Of a stretch of DNA of 64,000 nt, positions 11,390 to 22,036 are shown in pieces. Both the position numbers and the translations under genes were made by a program. The stretch's first letter is position 1; every line of letters starts with the position of its first letter. The stretch is taken from positions 1 through 64,000 of the forward strand of contig NHNY01000013.1 of assembly GCA_002786065.1 (NCBI GenBank), read 5' to 3'. Source of the DNA: Microcyclospora pomicola. Taxonomy: Eukaryota; Ascomycota; Dothideomycetes; Capnodiales. The notes under the pieces were generated by a model. That model saw nothing but the letters and a program-made list of their open reading frames with translations. It ran no database searches and had not been told where the DNA came from.

Positions 11390-13113
11390 TCATAGTGCTG
11401 GCGCTTCCCATGCCTCGCGTTTGACTCGCATGAGGTTGCTTTGCTTGTGAGGAAAGCTCACTTCCTTCTCCTTGAAGAAGCCAACGTCCTCGCAATACTT
11501 TCGAAGCCTATATGTAGTCAGCATAGGTATACAGCCACATCAGGAGGGCATAGGCGATGATACTTCTCGTTGTCGACTCTTGGCTCCAACACAACATTGT
11601 TGGTCCGCAAATCGGCTAGCCAACAGTAATGAACCAATGCGCTCAGCCAGACCTTGATACGATGGGGTCCTCTGAACTCTTGCTCTCCGACCAAAACGTG
11701 TAGTCCACGATCGTAATCCTCACAATCACGGCCTAAGTGCATGGCGAGGCGATCTTCTTTCACCCAGTACAGCTCGAAGTATCCAAAAGGTTTTCCATCG
11801 AAACAGCCGATCACTGGGAAGGAGTGCTTCGATGTAAGTCCAGCCTTGAGAAATGCTTCTTGATGCTCAATAGGTCCAGCTTCTCCCCAGCTATACGCCA
11901 CACGCGGATCATTCATCCACTTGTGGAGAAGCTCAGCATCGTTCATACTCAACGTATCGTTCGAAAGCTTCTGATCAATGCTTAACGAATTTAAAGAAGG
12001 CACAGTGCCATCGGAGCTGAAGTTCGAGCGTAGGCTATCCCTGGCACCGGAGCTGAGAGCAAGCTCTGACTGGGACGGTAGTGTTGGGCCGCGGTAGGAG
12101 ACTGGTTTATCACTAAGACTTGCGACTCTGAAGCTGATATATTGGCCAAGGCTTGGGATAAAGCGGCAGTAGAAAGTTTCGCCTTGTCGAGGGGGCTTTG
12201 GCCGTATCGGATGGCGAGTACCTTTCGTGTAGGTATACTGAGGAGGCTGGGGCGGGTAAAACGTAGGCAAATGAGAGCCTGACGTGAAAGGACCCGGCGG
12301 CGTCCCTTGACGACCTAGCGCTATCCCAGCAGACTCTTCGGAGGATCGTAATGTAGTACTGTTGCGAGTTGGACTCGCAGGTCGACTGCCAGCAGGACTC
12401 ACCGAGGGATAGGGGGAGTTGGCCTGCGCTGGAGTAAGAGTGAAGAGGTAGATCCTCGCATCTAGCTGCCAAAAGCTTCTTCTAGACACAAACATCCTAG
12501 ACCAGCTCTCTCCCGTGCTATGAACACCGTCATCGGGATCTGGACCCACTGAGGAGTCTTCAGACGCGATCAAGCCCATCCTTTCCAGCTTCGGCAGCAA
12601 ATGCTTTCCTTTGAATATGCCTTCCCGATTGATATTGACTCGCCACTCTCCTTTCGGTCTCGCAGCCTCTGGTGTGTTCTTGCTGGAAGCATTTGTGAGA
12701 TGGGGAGAAGGTGCAGGCTGGTGGAAGTACCACCATAGCGTTGCCCATAGCATCATTGCGATCTGGCGAGTGGGACTAGTCGCAGGGCGAAAGTCGGTAC
12801 TCGAAGGATTGGAGATGGAAGAGATGAAGAGATGATCGTTCTGCAAGCTCGGAGTTCGAAAGCGATGAGCGTGGGGCCTTTTTTGCTGCAGACCCGGAAT
12901 CGCATACTGATCTGGATCGAGTTGTGAATGGGCGGCAACAGAGGCGGACGGATCTTCATCGTCATCGTCTTCGCAGTGGAGAATGAGATTCCAACCTGGT
13001 GGGAAGACGTTGTTGTGCGTGTTCAGCTCGTTGAGTCGAAAACCAATGCCACCAAAGACAGGCGTGACGGCGAGCGTTTGTCCGTTCGGCAGGTGGACAA
13101 CCGAGGGAGCCAT
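11390..13113 (-). CDS. Siderophore N5-hydroxyornithine acyltransferase (SidF/SidL family)
   Basis: GNAT-fold acyltransferase of the IucB/MbtK-like family that transfers an acyl group (acetyl for SidL, anhydromevalonyl for SidF) from CoA to N5-hydroxyornithine in hydroxamate siderophore synthesis. Exons 13113-11564 and 11507-11390 (56-bp intron) give 555 residues. The C-terminal half shows the family core: LLHKWMNDPRVAYSWGE, KPFGYFELYWVKEDRLA, DYDRGLHVLVGE, VLEPRVDNEK and, after the intron, DVGFFKEKEVSFPHKQS. The N-terminal half is Pro/Ser-rich and poorly conserved. The protein ends EAPAL, with no SKL-like peroxisomal tripeptide; SidF is peroxisomal in Aspergillus while SidL is cytosolic, so a SidL-like role is slightly favoured (inference). 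No other siderophore gene lies nearby. A GATA cluster upstream suggests iron control. Confidence 0.85.
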
Positions 13114-14969
13114 GTTCAACCAGAGCCGTGCTTCTGGGAGGATTCAAAGCATTGCTCTGACACACGCTGTGTTCTCTTCCGTCTAAACCTCAAGGACATC
13201 GCGTGTATTCCTGAGCTTGCCCCACTTCATAGATCAGTTTGATAAGATTGATAAGATAAGAGTTTTCCAGGGCCTGGCTCCAACAACGCCCCACATCTCC
13301 TCGACGACAACCCACCTCACTATCGCTTGCGTCCACAGACGATACTTTCCTGACCCTTGACTGCAGTCCTTCTTATGCTCACAGCCGCACCATGTCTACC
13401 TCGCTGCCAGGCTTGCAATATCATTTGAATGCAGGTCTAGTCAACACTGCTTCTGCTCGAACATCAGCAATTTGTGGTTGTCGCCTCTCATTATTCTACA
13501 TCTTGTCTACATGACCCTAGGCCAATGTTTACTTAGTAGGCATTGAGGAATGAACCAAGCGGTCATGGATGGGCTGGTTTGGTATCGGAGACGGAGCTTG
13601 CTGTGTGCTCTGAACCTGTGCGAGTACGACAATATATCTTGGACCGTGGTTAAATACATGTGTCCGCCACGCGACACATACAAGCGTGACATTTGCTGTA
13701 CGCCATTCTAGGTACTCGACGAGAAACACTGCCTCATCGATGTATGCGATTGAGCTCATGATCTTCTGCGTTCTGGATCACTGGGCACGATACTCCTGGC
13801 ACGGCCCTGGTCAATGCCACCGCCCGTTCGGCATTGGCATGAGCTCCAGCGACGAAGAATAGAAGATAGGATGCGCGGTGTTGGGTCGATATTGGCGGAA
13901 CAGCTTGATATCCTCTATCGCGTTAAGCAAACAACGACCTCGCCGAATCCAGCTTTACCACGTATCTGTACATGGCTGATCGTAACAGCCTTTCACCTCT
14001 GGCAGCTCACGTAGTCCAGCGGGCAAGATGCAGTACCTACTTCGTGCCGCGGCCCAGCAGAGGTATAATAAGCCAATGGGTCAGCCGCCGATGGCCATGC
14101 TTTGGTTCTCGCAAGCTGTCCGGTTCGTTGTGCAAGGAGAAACTGTAGATTTTGAGCGAGGACGTGTTTGCAAGAGTCTGCTGTGGTATCTGTGCGCAAC
14201 TGCAGACTTCGAATACCGAATTGTGTAGCTGAAGCGAAATCAAGCTGCGAGATCTGAAGTGCAAGATTGGATGCGCCCCTGAACATCCGCGTTATTGCGT
14301 AGTGAAGTCGAGACTGTCTGCCTTAGGCAGAACAACGTTCCAGTACTCCCGCTCCCACATGCTAAACACCTAAAATACCGAAGCCGCCATGAACCAAAGC
14401 GGTATGGTCAGCGCTCGATCAGTCGAAACCAGGGGACAACTAGTAATCGTTTCGCCGGCATCCACACGCGTCGTCGTGGTCAGCGCAAGCCATTCCTCCT
14501 TTGCGACCTGAACAAAACTTCTTCGACACAGGCGACGAACAGTGCGTGGGCAGGAAAGGCCTCGGAGGCACCCAAGCTCTACCTCAGGGAACTACACCTC
14601 CGACAGGACGAACCACATCCGAATCTGGTCAATACTGCGGCAGAAGTTACACGACATCCTTGGAGATTTATGCGGATCAGCTCAGCATATCTCTAAATCA
14701 TCGCGTCATGCCGTCTTGACATTCGTGTTCCTCTCTTGCTGCAGAGACGAGCATTCTCTGCCGTTGCGCGCTGGAGTGCATGTGGGAGTTGCATTGTTTC
14801 GGCCGGCGCAAGCGAGCCACGCTGTCTTGAGGATATCAGACCGGATTTGAGCCCCCTCCGACAGGGATTGTTCAGCCCAGCACGAGCAGCTCTGCTGCTG
14901 TGAACAACGGACCCCCCACCATCAGGCCACTGCTAGGTAGCATACCTGCTGCCGTCTCTTGACTTGGCC
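13114..14969. other. Long divergent intergenic region
   Basis: About 1.85 kb between the divergent starts of the acyltransferase and the 2,075-residue protein. The acyltransferase-proximal part carries a GATA cluster. Open frames of up to 133 codons (for example 14295-14696) show no motif and Arg/His-rich composition. Repeats and RNA genes were not recognised. Confidence 0.55.
13240..13260. promoter_or_regulatory. Cluster of three GATA sites upstream of the siderophore acyltransferase
   Basis: TGATAA at 13240-13245, TGATAA at 13249-13254 and AGATAAG at 13254-13260, about 130-150 bp upstream of the acyltransferase ATG. GATA factors of the SreA/Urbs1 type repress fungal siderophore genes when iron is sufficient. 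The full SreA consensus (ATCWGATAA) is not matched exactly, and nitrogen GATA factors read the same core. Confidence 0.55.
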
Positions 14970-17900
14970 ATGTGGAAGAGACGCAATCGACAGCGCAGCC
15001 AGACTGCTGCGTCTGCTGCGTCCGCGCCGGCGATTGGTGCTACACCACCTCCGTTACCACCACCACCATCCCTCCAAGTTTCGTCCGCCGCGCCGTCTTC
15101 GTCACCGTCTTCGCAGATTCCTCCACGAGCTCCCTCGCTTGCCGAGCCGCGTTTGAGCCCACTACAAATGACCTTCGATTTCGAACTTGCAAAACCTGCT
15201 ACGAAAAATGGAACCGGTCAGCCATCCGTGAGGCCAAAAACGAGTGATGGTGTTGCGGTCCCATCCAGCGACATCAAGCAGAGCACATTAAGCCTGCTCC
15301 CTCCAACCCTTCCGCCTATACCTCGCGTTGCCAGCAAAGAAGACGGTCTGAGTAGTGCAGCCTCGCGGGACACAAAGATTAGCCCGAGTCCGAAAGCAAG
15401 AGACGACAGTGACAATGTTAGTCGGATAAGTCAAGCCACTAAAAAGCCCTGGTTGAGCTTCTTCAATCGCTCCAATGATTCTTTGCCAGTATTAAGGCCG
15501 CAGACTAGTGCTGGCGGCTTGTCCACCACGCAGGATACCCGATCAATATCTCGACCATCTACGGCTGGAGGTTCCAGTGCATCCAAGAAGCATTCGACCT
15601 TGCTAGCCAAGGACGACCCGACTTCTGCCTCCATGCTGCCTGATACTGCATCGAGGATGGAAACGTCCATGTTCCCAAAGCCAGCTCCTGCAGCGTTGTC
15701 GCAGGACACGACATCACTAAGCCCGTCGACAAACAAATCATTCATGGAAAGCCGGGACAATCAAAGCGGCAAGAAGCCTCCACCACGTAGGCCAGCCAAC
15801 ATTCAGACAGGCGCAGACATGCCTCTTGCGGCACCTTCACCAAACTTATTTTCTTCTCCAGTTGCCTTGCCGTCACCAAACCTGCTTTCTGCTCCTTCAC
15901 CCATGAGCATCAATTTCAACACTAGCCTCCGCGACAAGCGAATGACCATGATGTCAACAGCCTCGGGAATGTCGCTTCGTGCACCTTCGATAAGTGGAAT
16001 GAGGCTTAGTCCGGCATCCTCGAGAGTTTCCGTTGCTCCCAAATCACCGACGTTCAGTGCAGATCATCTAAGCCCTGCGACTTCCTCATTCGGACCCAAC
16101 GGTGTGAGTTCTGCCAGGAAGTCCATCAGCGGATCTCGCTTGAGCCCGCAATCATCCTTCGACACTTTGCGGAAAGATCCTTCTCCGGATCGACAGTCGA
16201 CCGTGAGAAAATCTTGGCTAGCTCCTTCGTGGACATTCGAGGGCGACGAAGAGTTACAGAAACCTCCACCCATTCCCGAATCACTACTTGAAAGACCTGG
16301 GTCATCAGGAAGTCTGGTCGACTCAAGCTTTAGAGGCCAAGGTCCGAACTCTATGGAGCCAGCACCTTTCGAGTTACAGCGCACACGGACCAATGGCTCA
16401 TCGAAATCTATCAAGCTACCGCCACATCCATCTGTATACTACGAACCTAAGACCGTGCCAGATAAGCGGCCTCCGAGAAGAGCTTCAAAGACTCACCTGC
16501 TTAGCCCAAAATCATTTCCGGATCTACGAGATGCAGCAACTCCTGTGCCTAGTTTGTCAGAAATCAGTGGCACTACAGCTGCCCAAAGTACCAAAGCCAC
16601 CTCCTCGCCGGCCGATACCTCCTCACCAGCTGCCACCATAACCAAGCGGTCTCGAAAATCGACGATTGGAACACCGTACGCAGCAACATCAGACGCATAT
16701 CCCATGCCCCAGAAAGTGGAAGTACGCCCACGAACCGAAGGAAGCCTCTCTACAGTGGGTGGTACTTTGGTTCCCACCCATTACACTTCTGCAAACGCAC
16801 AACCTGAGAAGACCAAAGCTAAACAAGCTAAGAGTCTGAAGGGGAAAGAGAAAGTTGAGGTGGCAAAACAGATCAAGGCTCAATTGGAGAAGGACAAGCT
16901 CGAGCAGGCCAAGCTCACCAAACAACAAGAAGAAAAGTCCAAATCCGAGAAGCCGAAAGCTGAGAGTGAGAAAGCCGCAAAGGAGAAAACCGAGAACTCG
17001 AAGCAGGTGAAGGTGGAGAGGCGAAAAACACGTCTGCTCAATCCAATGGCTCTGCTATCACGAAAGCGTAGTGCGCTTCCTACCGAAATTGCGATCAAAC
17101 CGAGCTCAGAGGAAAAGTCAGAACAGGCCCAAGCATTCGCACGGCAGAAAAGTGTAGCGGCTATTGGCGTGGAGAAGCTCCCAGCTAATTATGACCCGCG
17201 AATCAAGGGCAAACGTGTACACGAGTTTGGCACGCCATCGCGCCAATCCACGAGAAATTTCTCATACAATGAGCAAGATTGGGAAGCAGAGAAGGCTTTG
17301 GGTGATCGGGATCAACAGACAGTGGTACCCGCACTGCAGTACGAACCCCCTCCGCATCAAAGCAGCCCAAGAAGAAGCGTACATTCTCCGCACTTCAGGG
17401 AAATGTTGGACGATTTCACCCAGGGAGACCATCAGCCTAACTCGCTTCAGGCTGAAAAGCTTGAAAACAAGGATTTCCTGCAACGAGCTTCTAGGCAATC
17501 CACGGCCACCACTCTTTCACAGGAGAGTGCAGTCCTGCCCCCTTTTGCACGACGCAGCCAACAGTCTCAGCTCGAAGCTACGCAAGGGAACTTGGGGTAC
17601 GAGACAGAGTCTAAGCGGTCAAGCAATCCGTCAACAGTTGGCCATAGTATGGATCGCAATTCGGCTGTCAGCGGGTTGAGCATGGTTAGTCCAATCACGC
17701 AGCGTAGCAGCAATGTGCTTCCAGACTTGCGAAATAGCGGCAGTCCTATTTCTCCGTCAAGTCCTGGCAATAAAAGCCCAATCCCATTTTCTTCGGAAGT
17801 GCCAAGGACAAGACCTACGTCTTCTGGCTCGCGAATGCACATCCAACCATTAAGTTTCGACGCTATTGTTGAGCAACCATCCACCGACGCCCTTCGCACT

Positions 17901-20900
17901 TCGCAGAATTTCGACTCACAACCAATGCCGTCGGTGTCTCTACCGAGTCCCCATGTTGCATCGGCGTCCTCGTCTCGTCCCATTGCGTCGCACAGAAATT
18001 ACGCTCAGGCACCAGAAGCAGTTGTCTTTCTTCCCCGTGAAGATTCCAGTAGCCCTGTTGCGCCTACAGAAGATCTAGGCACTATGGCTGGCGATCAGCA
18101 AGGAACATTTGGTCTTCCCAAGCACGTTGACACAGTCCCCGATAAGGTTTCCAGCTTCACTGCGCCTGCCGCACCGCCCGAAGATTTTGGAGATAGCGAG
18201 GAAACCATCACAGTGCTGCCATCAGCAGATGAGCCACGCATGGTGAAGAAGCGAGCCTCAGCAACCGGTCATGCTCAGCGTGGTTCGCTTCTGCCTCAGC
18301 ATCAATCATCGAATGCATCAAGATTCTCCTTCCAATTCGGTGGTAGCGCGCAAGAGGAAAAGGCATTGGAGGAGAAGCATCGGAAGATTGCGACGTCTGC
18401 CAGTGAAATGAACAACTTGAAAGGGGAGCACGACGACGCCGATGATGATGACGAGTCTTTCGATGAAGACGCCATAAACGACATGGATGAGCTGGAATTG
18501 CAAGAGCAGAAAGGAAATGATGCACTCATGCCTGCTGCGCTCATGCCAGCCGCGCTTACGTTGCAACAGGCGCGCCAACATTTGCAAGCTGCCCCTTCAA
18601 GCTCTAGTGGGTCAGTTGAGGACTCTCGACGGGGGTCGGATGCTACCGACGGCGAGAATGTTACGTATGCTGATCATCCAGCATATCGCGCATATGCTGC
18701 CATGAACTCAGCTGAGGATGGCTCTGCAAACCATTCTCGGCAGCCATCAGGAGCGTCGTCCTCGAATCATGCTGCATGGCGCGACAACGACATATTGAGA
18801 TACATCGATGGTTACTCATCCCATCACTTGAGGGACTTGAGTGAAGCATCGGATCTGACTGTCAACACGAATGTGGTACATTCTCCCATACGGGATGCTC
18901 AGTCGTCTCCTCATTCCCGTGATGAAGAGCCACACGATTCGGCCCTTTCTGACCAGGACACCACGAGCAGTCCGCGACTGGTCAGCGCGCTGAGCACACT
19001 TCCAGCCGATGTCCCTGACAAGCATGCAAGCACGCTCAGCTCATTCACTGTCACAGGTGCAAGGACTTCTGTGCCCAATGCGCCTCGTGTCGTCAGTTCG
19101 TCGAGTGTGGCACAAAGTAGCAGATCAGATACTGCCACCCAGTCATATTCACCGGTTCGTTCAAGTGGTCTTGCTCTGTCGACACTGGAAGAGCTCAACT
19201 TCGGCGATGGACCTGATTTGAGCATTGCCGGGAGCCGCTCCATGTCTCCAGAGCAACATCGTCATATCAATCGACGCACCAAGGACAGCGAGACTATCCC
19301 TGACTGGCGTAGTGCTATGTCCCATCCATATTCGTCGGGTGACAACTCTTCAGGCCGCAACACCCAATCACCGGGGTTCTCCGCACCTGATAGAGACTCT
19401 CACCAATCCGCCATATATGTTGGCGCGCTCAACAAAGGCATTCGCGTGCGAGAGCCATCGAATGATCGTGCGCCGGTCACGCTGCCCGCTGGTGAAGATG
19501 ACATGTATTTTGATGATGGAGGCTTTGAGCAGGATATCAAAACCAAGCCAAGTCCACGCACAGCTGTAGATGAAGAGTCACTCGATCAGGCCTTCCAACG
19601 CAAGAGTTTCGTTCCAACAACAACGACATCTGGACACCAGCGAGACAACAGTGGGATCACAGTCACAAGCGTTGGTGGAGATGGACCATATCCCACATTC
19701 GCCATGGGAGCGAATCCGGCAAAGGCGCTTCAACGGCAGTCACAGCTGCTCTTGCAAGACTTACCGCTACAAGAAGCGCCACTAGATCCTCAGCTCGTCC
19801 CGCAACGCAATCCCTCAGAAGATGCAAAGCGTTTGGGCCGTAGCAGCCGCGTGCCTCCACTGCCAGTAGAGCAAGGTGGCGAAGAGGAAATGGTGCAGAT
19901 GCAGAACAACTTACAAGCGTACCATGCGGCACTTGCAAATGCTGCAAATAGGGCTGCTGCTGACGGAAGGTTCAGCCGCATCCCTAGTGGCGCATCATCG
20001 GTCGCTCAAAGTCTGAGTACAGCATCTGTAGCTGGCGATGGCGAGAGCAGTCAAGCGTCTAAAGACGACCGTAGCTTCTACTCGAGGGATGAAGAAGGCA
20101 ACACGCAGACTGGGGCAGCTCCGCCTCATGGCCTCGGTCTCACAAGTGAGTCTTTTGTTGGTCTCAACGATACCCACGGTTCTACAAGTAAGGCATCTGT
20201 CAAGAACACTCTCTCTTACAGCCCTCCCAAGATGAGTTTCGATTTTGGTTTCAATGGCAGCTTCGACGCTGATGATGGGTTGGACGGGACACCAGGTATG
20301 CACGACGATTTCGAGACGGACGACGATGTGATCGCCGCCGCCAACGCAGAAGCTTTAGCTAACGATGACGAGGGTTTCTACGGACATGAGTTCGGCTTCT
20401 ACGCCAAGGCGCGCGCGAATTCAAACGAGCTTGAAGCCATCAACGGCGGCTTCTTTGGCGAAGACGGCGATGATGGCTTGACTCGAAACAGGAGCCTCAG
20501 AGAACCCAATCTTACGCCGATCACCGAGAGAAGCGAGTTCAGCACACGAAACTCGTTTATCGGACTGAATCACAGCTCGCTGTTTGGGCCTGCTAGTTCT
20601 GGTCCTCTGAGTGCTGGACTATATGGCCCTGGCAGTCCAGCACTGGCAAGATTTCCCGTAACCCCGTTACTGGAGCACGAAGTCACAACGTTCGACCAGC
20701 TCCGCAAACTGCGCGCCGATGCCTTCGGAGGCAGTAATGCCAGTTCGGGAAGCGATGGTAAGGGCACGCCGCCTCATCCGTACAACGCCAGTCCTGTACA
20801 GAGTGCTCGATCCTCAGGTGCGACGCCATCCAATTTCAACTCACCCACCACGCCGCATTTCACACCAGACAACACAAGCTTCGATCCAGCTTCCAGCCAC

Positions 20901-21197
20901 GCATTGGCCATGGCAAAGCACAGTCCGCAACCGTCCATCACAATCAACCATGAAGGCACATTACAGCCTGTCGGCTCGGATGCTGACGCCTTCCCTCGAG
21001 GGCCTGCTCCCACCGCTTTGTCCCCATCCATGGTACCGAAGCATGCCAGAGCCGTGTCCGATTCTGTCACATATGTGCAGGAAAGCGATCCGACCAACCC
21101 CACTCAGCCGCGCTGGGTCCTCGAACGTCGTCGCACCAGCGAGCAAGGCCTGTCTGAGCTGATCGGTCGCGAAGTCGTCCAGAACGGCTGGATATGA
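14970..21197 (+). CDS. Conserved large disordered fungal protein, function unknown
   Basis: Single uninterrupted frame of 2,075 residues from the ATG at 14970; the TTG at 14964 is rejected as a start. Composition is Ser/Pro/Thr-rich and disordered almost throughout, with no membrane segment or enzyme motif. Ordered-looking islands: a Lys/Glu/Gln-rich, probably coiled-coil stretch (coded about 16,800-17,030) followed by LNPMALLSRKRS; LPANYDPRIKGKRVHEF; an acidic run DDADDDDESFDEDAINDMDE (about 18,430-18,490); DNDILRYIDGYSSHHLRDLS; and a C-terminal block with NDDEGFYGHEFGFYAKA, REPNLTPITERSEFSTRNS and a final PRWVLERRRTSEQGLSELIG. From memory, similar islands occur in uncharacterised proteins of other Pezizomycotina, but I know no assigned function. 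A scaffold or regulatory role is a guess. Confidence 0.85.
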   Translation: MWKRRNRQRSQTAASAASAPAIGATPPPLPPPPSLQVSSAAPSSSPSSQIPPRAPSLAEPRLSPLQMTFDFELAKPATKNGTGQPSVRPKTSDGVAVPSSDIKQSTLSLLPPTLPPIPRVASKEDGLSSAASRDTKISPSPKARDDSDNVSRISQATKKPWLSFFNRSNDSLPVLRPQTSAGGLSTTQDTRSISRPSTAGGSSASKKHSTLLAKDDPTSASMLPDTASRMETSMFPKPAPAALSQDTTSLSPSTNKSFMESRDNQSGKKPPPRRPANIQTGADMPLAAPSPNLFSSPVALPSPNLLSAPSPMSINFNTSLRDKRMTMMSTASGMSLRAPSISGMRLSPASSRVSVAPKSPTFSADHLSPATSSFGPNGVSSARKSISGSRLSPQSSFDTLRKDPSPDRQSTVRKSWLAPSWTFEGDEELQKPPPIPESLLERPGSSGSLVDSSFRGQGPNSMEPAPFELQRTRTNGSSKSIKLPPHPSVYYEPKTVPDKRPPRRASKTHLLSPKSFPDLRDAATPVPSLSEISGTTAAQSTKATSSPADTSSPAATITKRSRKSTIGTPYAATSDAYPMPQKVEVRPRTEGSLSTVGGTLVPTHYTSANAQPEKTKAKQAKSLKGKEKVEVAKQIKAQLEKDKLEQAKLTKQQEEKSKSEKPKAESEKAAKEKTENSKQVKVERRKTRLLNPMALLSRKRSALPTEIAIKPSSEEKSEQAQAFARQKSVAAIGVEKLPANYDPRIKGKRVHEFGTPSRQSTRNFSYNEQDWEAEKALGDRDQQTVVPALQYEPPPHQSSPRRSVHSPHFREMLDDFTQGDHQPNSLQAEKLENKDFLQRASRQSTATTLSQESAVLPPFARRSQQSQLEATQGNLGYETESKRSSNPSTVGHSMDRNSAVSGLSMVSPITQRSSNVLPDLRNSGSPISPSSPGNKSPIPFSSEVPRTRPTSSGSRMHIQPLSFDAIVEQPSTDALRTSQNFDSQPMPSVSLPSPHVASASSSRPIASHRNYAQAPEAVVFLPREDSSSPVAPTEDLGTMAGDQQGTFGLPKHVDTVPDKVSSFTAPAAPPEDFGDSEETITVLPSADEPRMVKKRASATGHAQRGSLLPQHQSSNASRFSFQFGGSAQEEKALEEKHRKIATSASEMNNLKGEHDDADDDDESFDEDAINDMDELELQEQKGNDALMPAALMPAALTLQQARQHLQAAPSSSSGSVEDSRRGSDATDGENVTYADHPAYRAYAAMNSAEDGSANHSRQPSGASSSNHAAWRDNDILRYIDGYSSHHLRDLSEASDLTVNTNVVHSPIRDAQSSPHSRDEEPHDSALSDQDTTSSPRLVSALSTLPADVPDKHASTLSSFTVTGARTSVPNAPRVVSSSSVAQSSRSDTATQSYSPVRSSGLALSTLEELNFGDGPDLSIAGSRSMSPEQHRHINRRTKDSETIPDWRSAMSHPYSSGDNSSGRNTQSPGFSAPDRDSHQSAIYVGALNKGIRVREPSNDRAPVTLPAGEDDMYFDDGGFEQDIKTKPSPRTAVDEESLDQAFQRKSFVPTTTTSGHQRDNSGITVTSVGGDGPYPTFAMGANPAKALQRQSQLLLQDLPLQEAPLDPQLVPQRNPSEDAKRLGRSSRVPPLPVEQGGEEEMVQMQNNLQAYHAALANAANRAAADGRFSRIPSGASSVAQSLSTASVAGDGESSQASKDDRSFYSRDEEGNTQTGAAPPHGLGLTSESFVGLNDTHGSTSKASVKNTLSYSPPKMSFDFGFNGSFDADDGLDGTPGMHDDFETDDDVIAAANAEALANDDEGFYGHEFGFYAKARANSNELEAINGGFFGEDGDDGLTRNRSLREPNLTPITERSEFSTRNSFIGLNHSSLFGPASSGPLSAGLYGPGSPALARFPVTPLLEHEVTTFDQLRKLRADAFGGSNASSGSDGKGTPPHPYNASPVQSARSSGATPSNFNSPTTPHFTPDNTSFDPASSHALAMAKHSPQPSITINHEGTLQPVGSDADAFPRGPAPTALSPSMVPKHARAVSDSVTYVQESDPTNPTQPRWVLERRRTSEQGLSELIGREVVQNGWI

Positions 21198-22036
21198 ACC
21201 TCGACCCCTTGATGATACATGATCACGCCTACCGACATGGGCTTTCTGTGCATTTCTCGGCGATCATCTGCATTGTCGTGGACTATCTTCATACTTGTCA
21301 ACATTTTCGGACCTTTCACCACCTTGCTTCTTTGCTCTTTAGCGCTTCTTGTCGTTGACCCCTACAAACGTTTTACATTCTTTGTTCACGTTGTTTCTCT
21401 TCACACTGTACCCTGTTCATCCTTCCATACATGTACCCCTTTTTGCATGGACATGTTGTTTGTTTCTTCACGAAGCGTGCGTTTCTACATGGCGTCAACT
21501 TATGTACATTAATGTCATGTTTTTTTCTCATTCGAGGGGTACGGATGGGAGAACATGATGGGCTGGGAAATTCTGGGCAAGGGAGAAGACTATAGAGCGG
21601 ACGGGAGAGACTGGGTAGGGTGGGTCTATGTAGATGAAATGTATAATATGGATATGAGTACATGATCGTTTCGGTTTTTGTGCTTGGGTTCTCGCGCTTG
21701 TGCTTGTGGTGTCATGTGCGATTTGGCTGTTGGGGTAGCGGTACGGACTGTTGGCTGTAAAGTGGAACCAGGAGAAGCACACGACTCCGTTGCTACTAGG
21801 AATACGAAGAATGGAAGTTCCAGGCAAGAATGAGCATTCTCAAGGCATGCGGTCCGTTTCATGTAGATATATGTATATGCATCTAGTGATTGGTGGAGGG
21901 GACGTTGTCTGCCTCTGGCCGTCTCTGTTTCTCCATCTGCACCACAGGGTAGGGATGGCAAGACAAGACATCTGCTCTACACCCCCACCGCACCATCCGC
22001 GACCCTCCACGAGCGTACCAGCGATTGCCACGGCTT
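21198..22036. other. Convergent intergenic region
   Basis: About 840 bp between two convergent stops. The left part is T-rich and looks like a 3' UTR. No gene, repeat or RNA recognised. Confidence 0.6.

Noticed and set aside
11390-13113. Idea that the acyltransferase belongs to a siderophore gene cluster
   Set aside because: Neighbours are a secreted Ser/Thr-rich protein and a disordered protein; no NRPS, ornithine oxygenase or siderophore transporter is in the window.
14295-14696. 133-codon frame in the long divergent promoter
   Set aside because: Arg/His-rich composition, no motif, no conserved block recognised.
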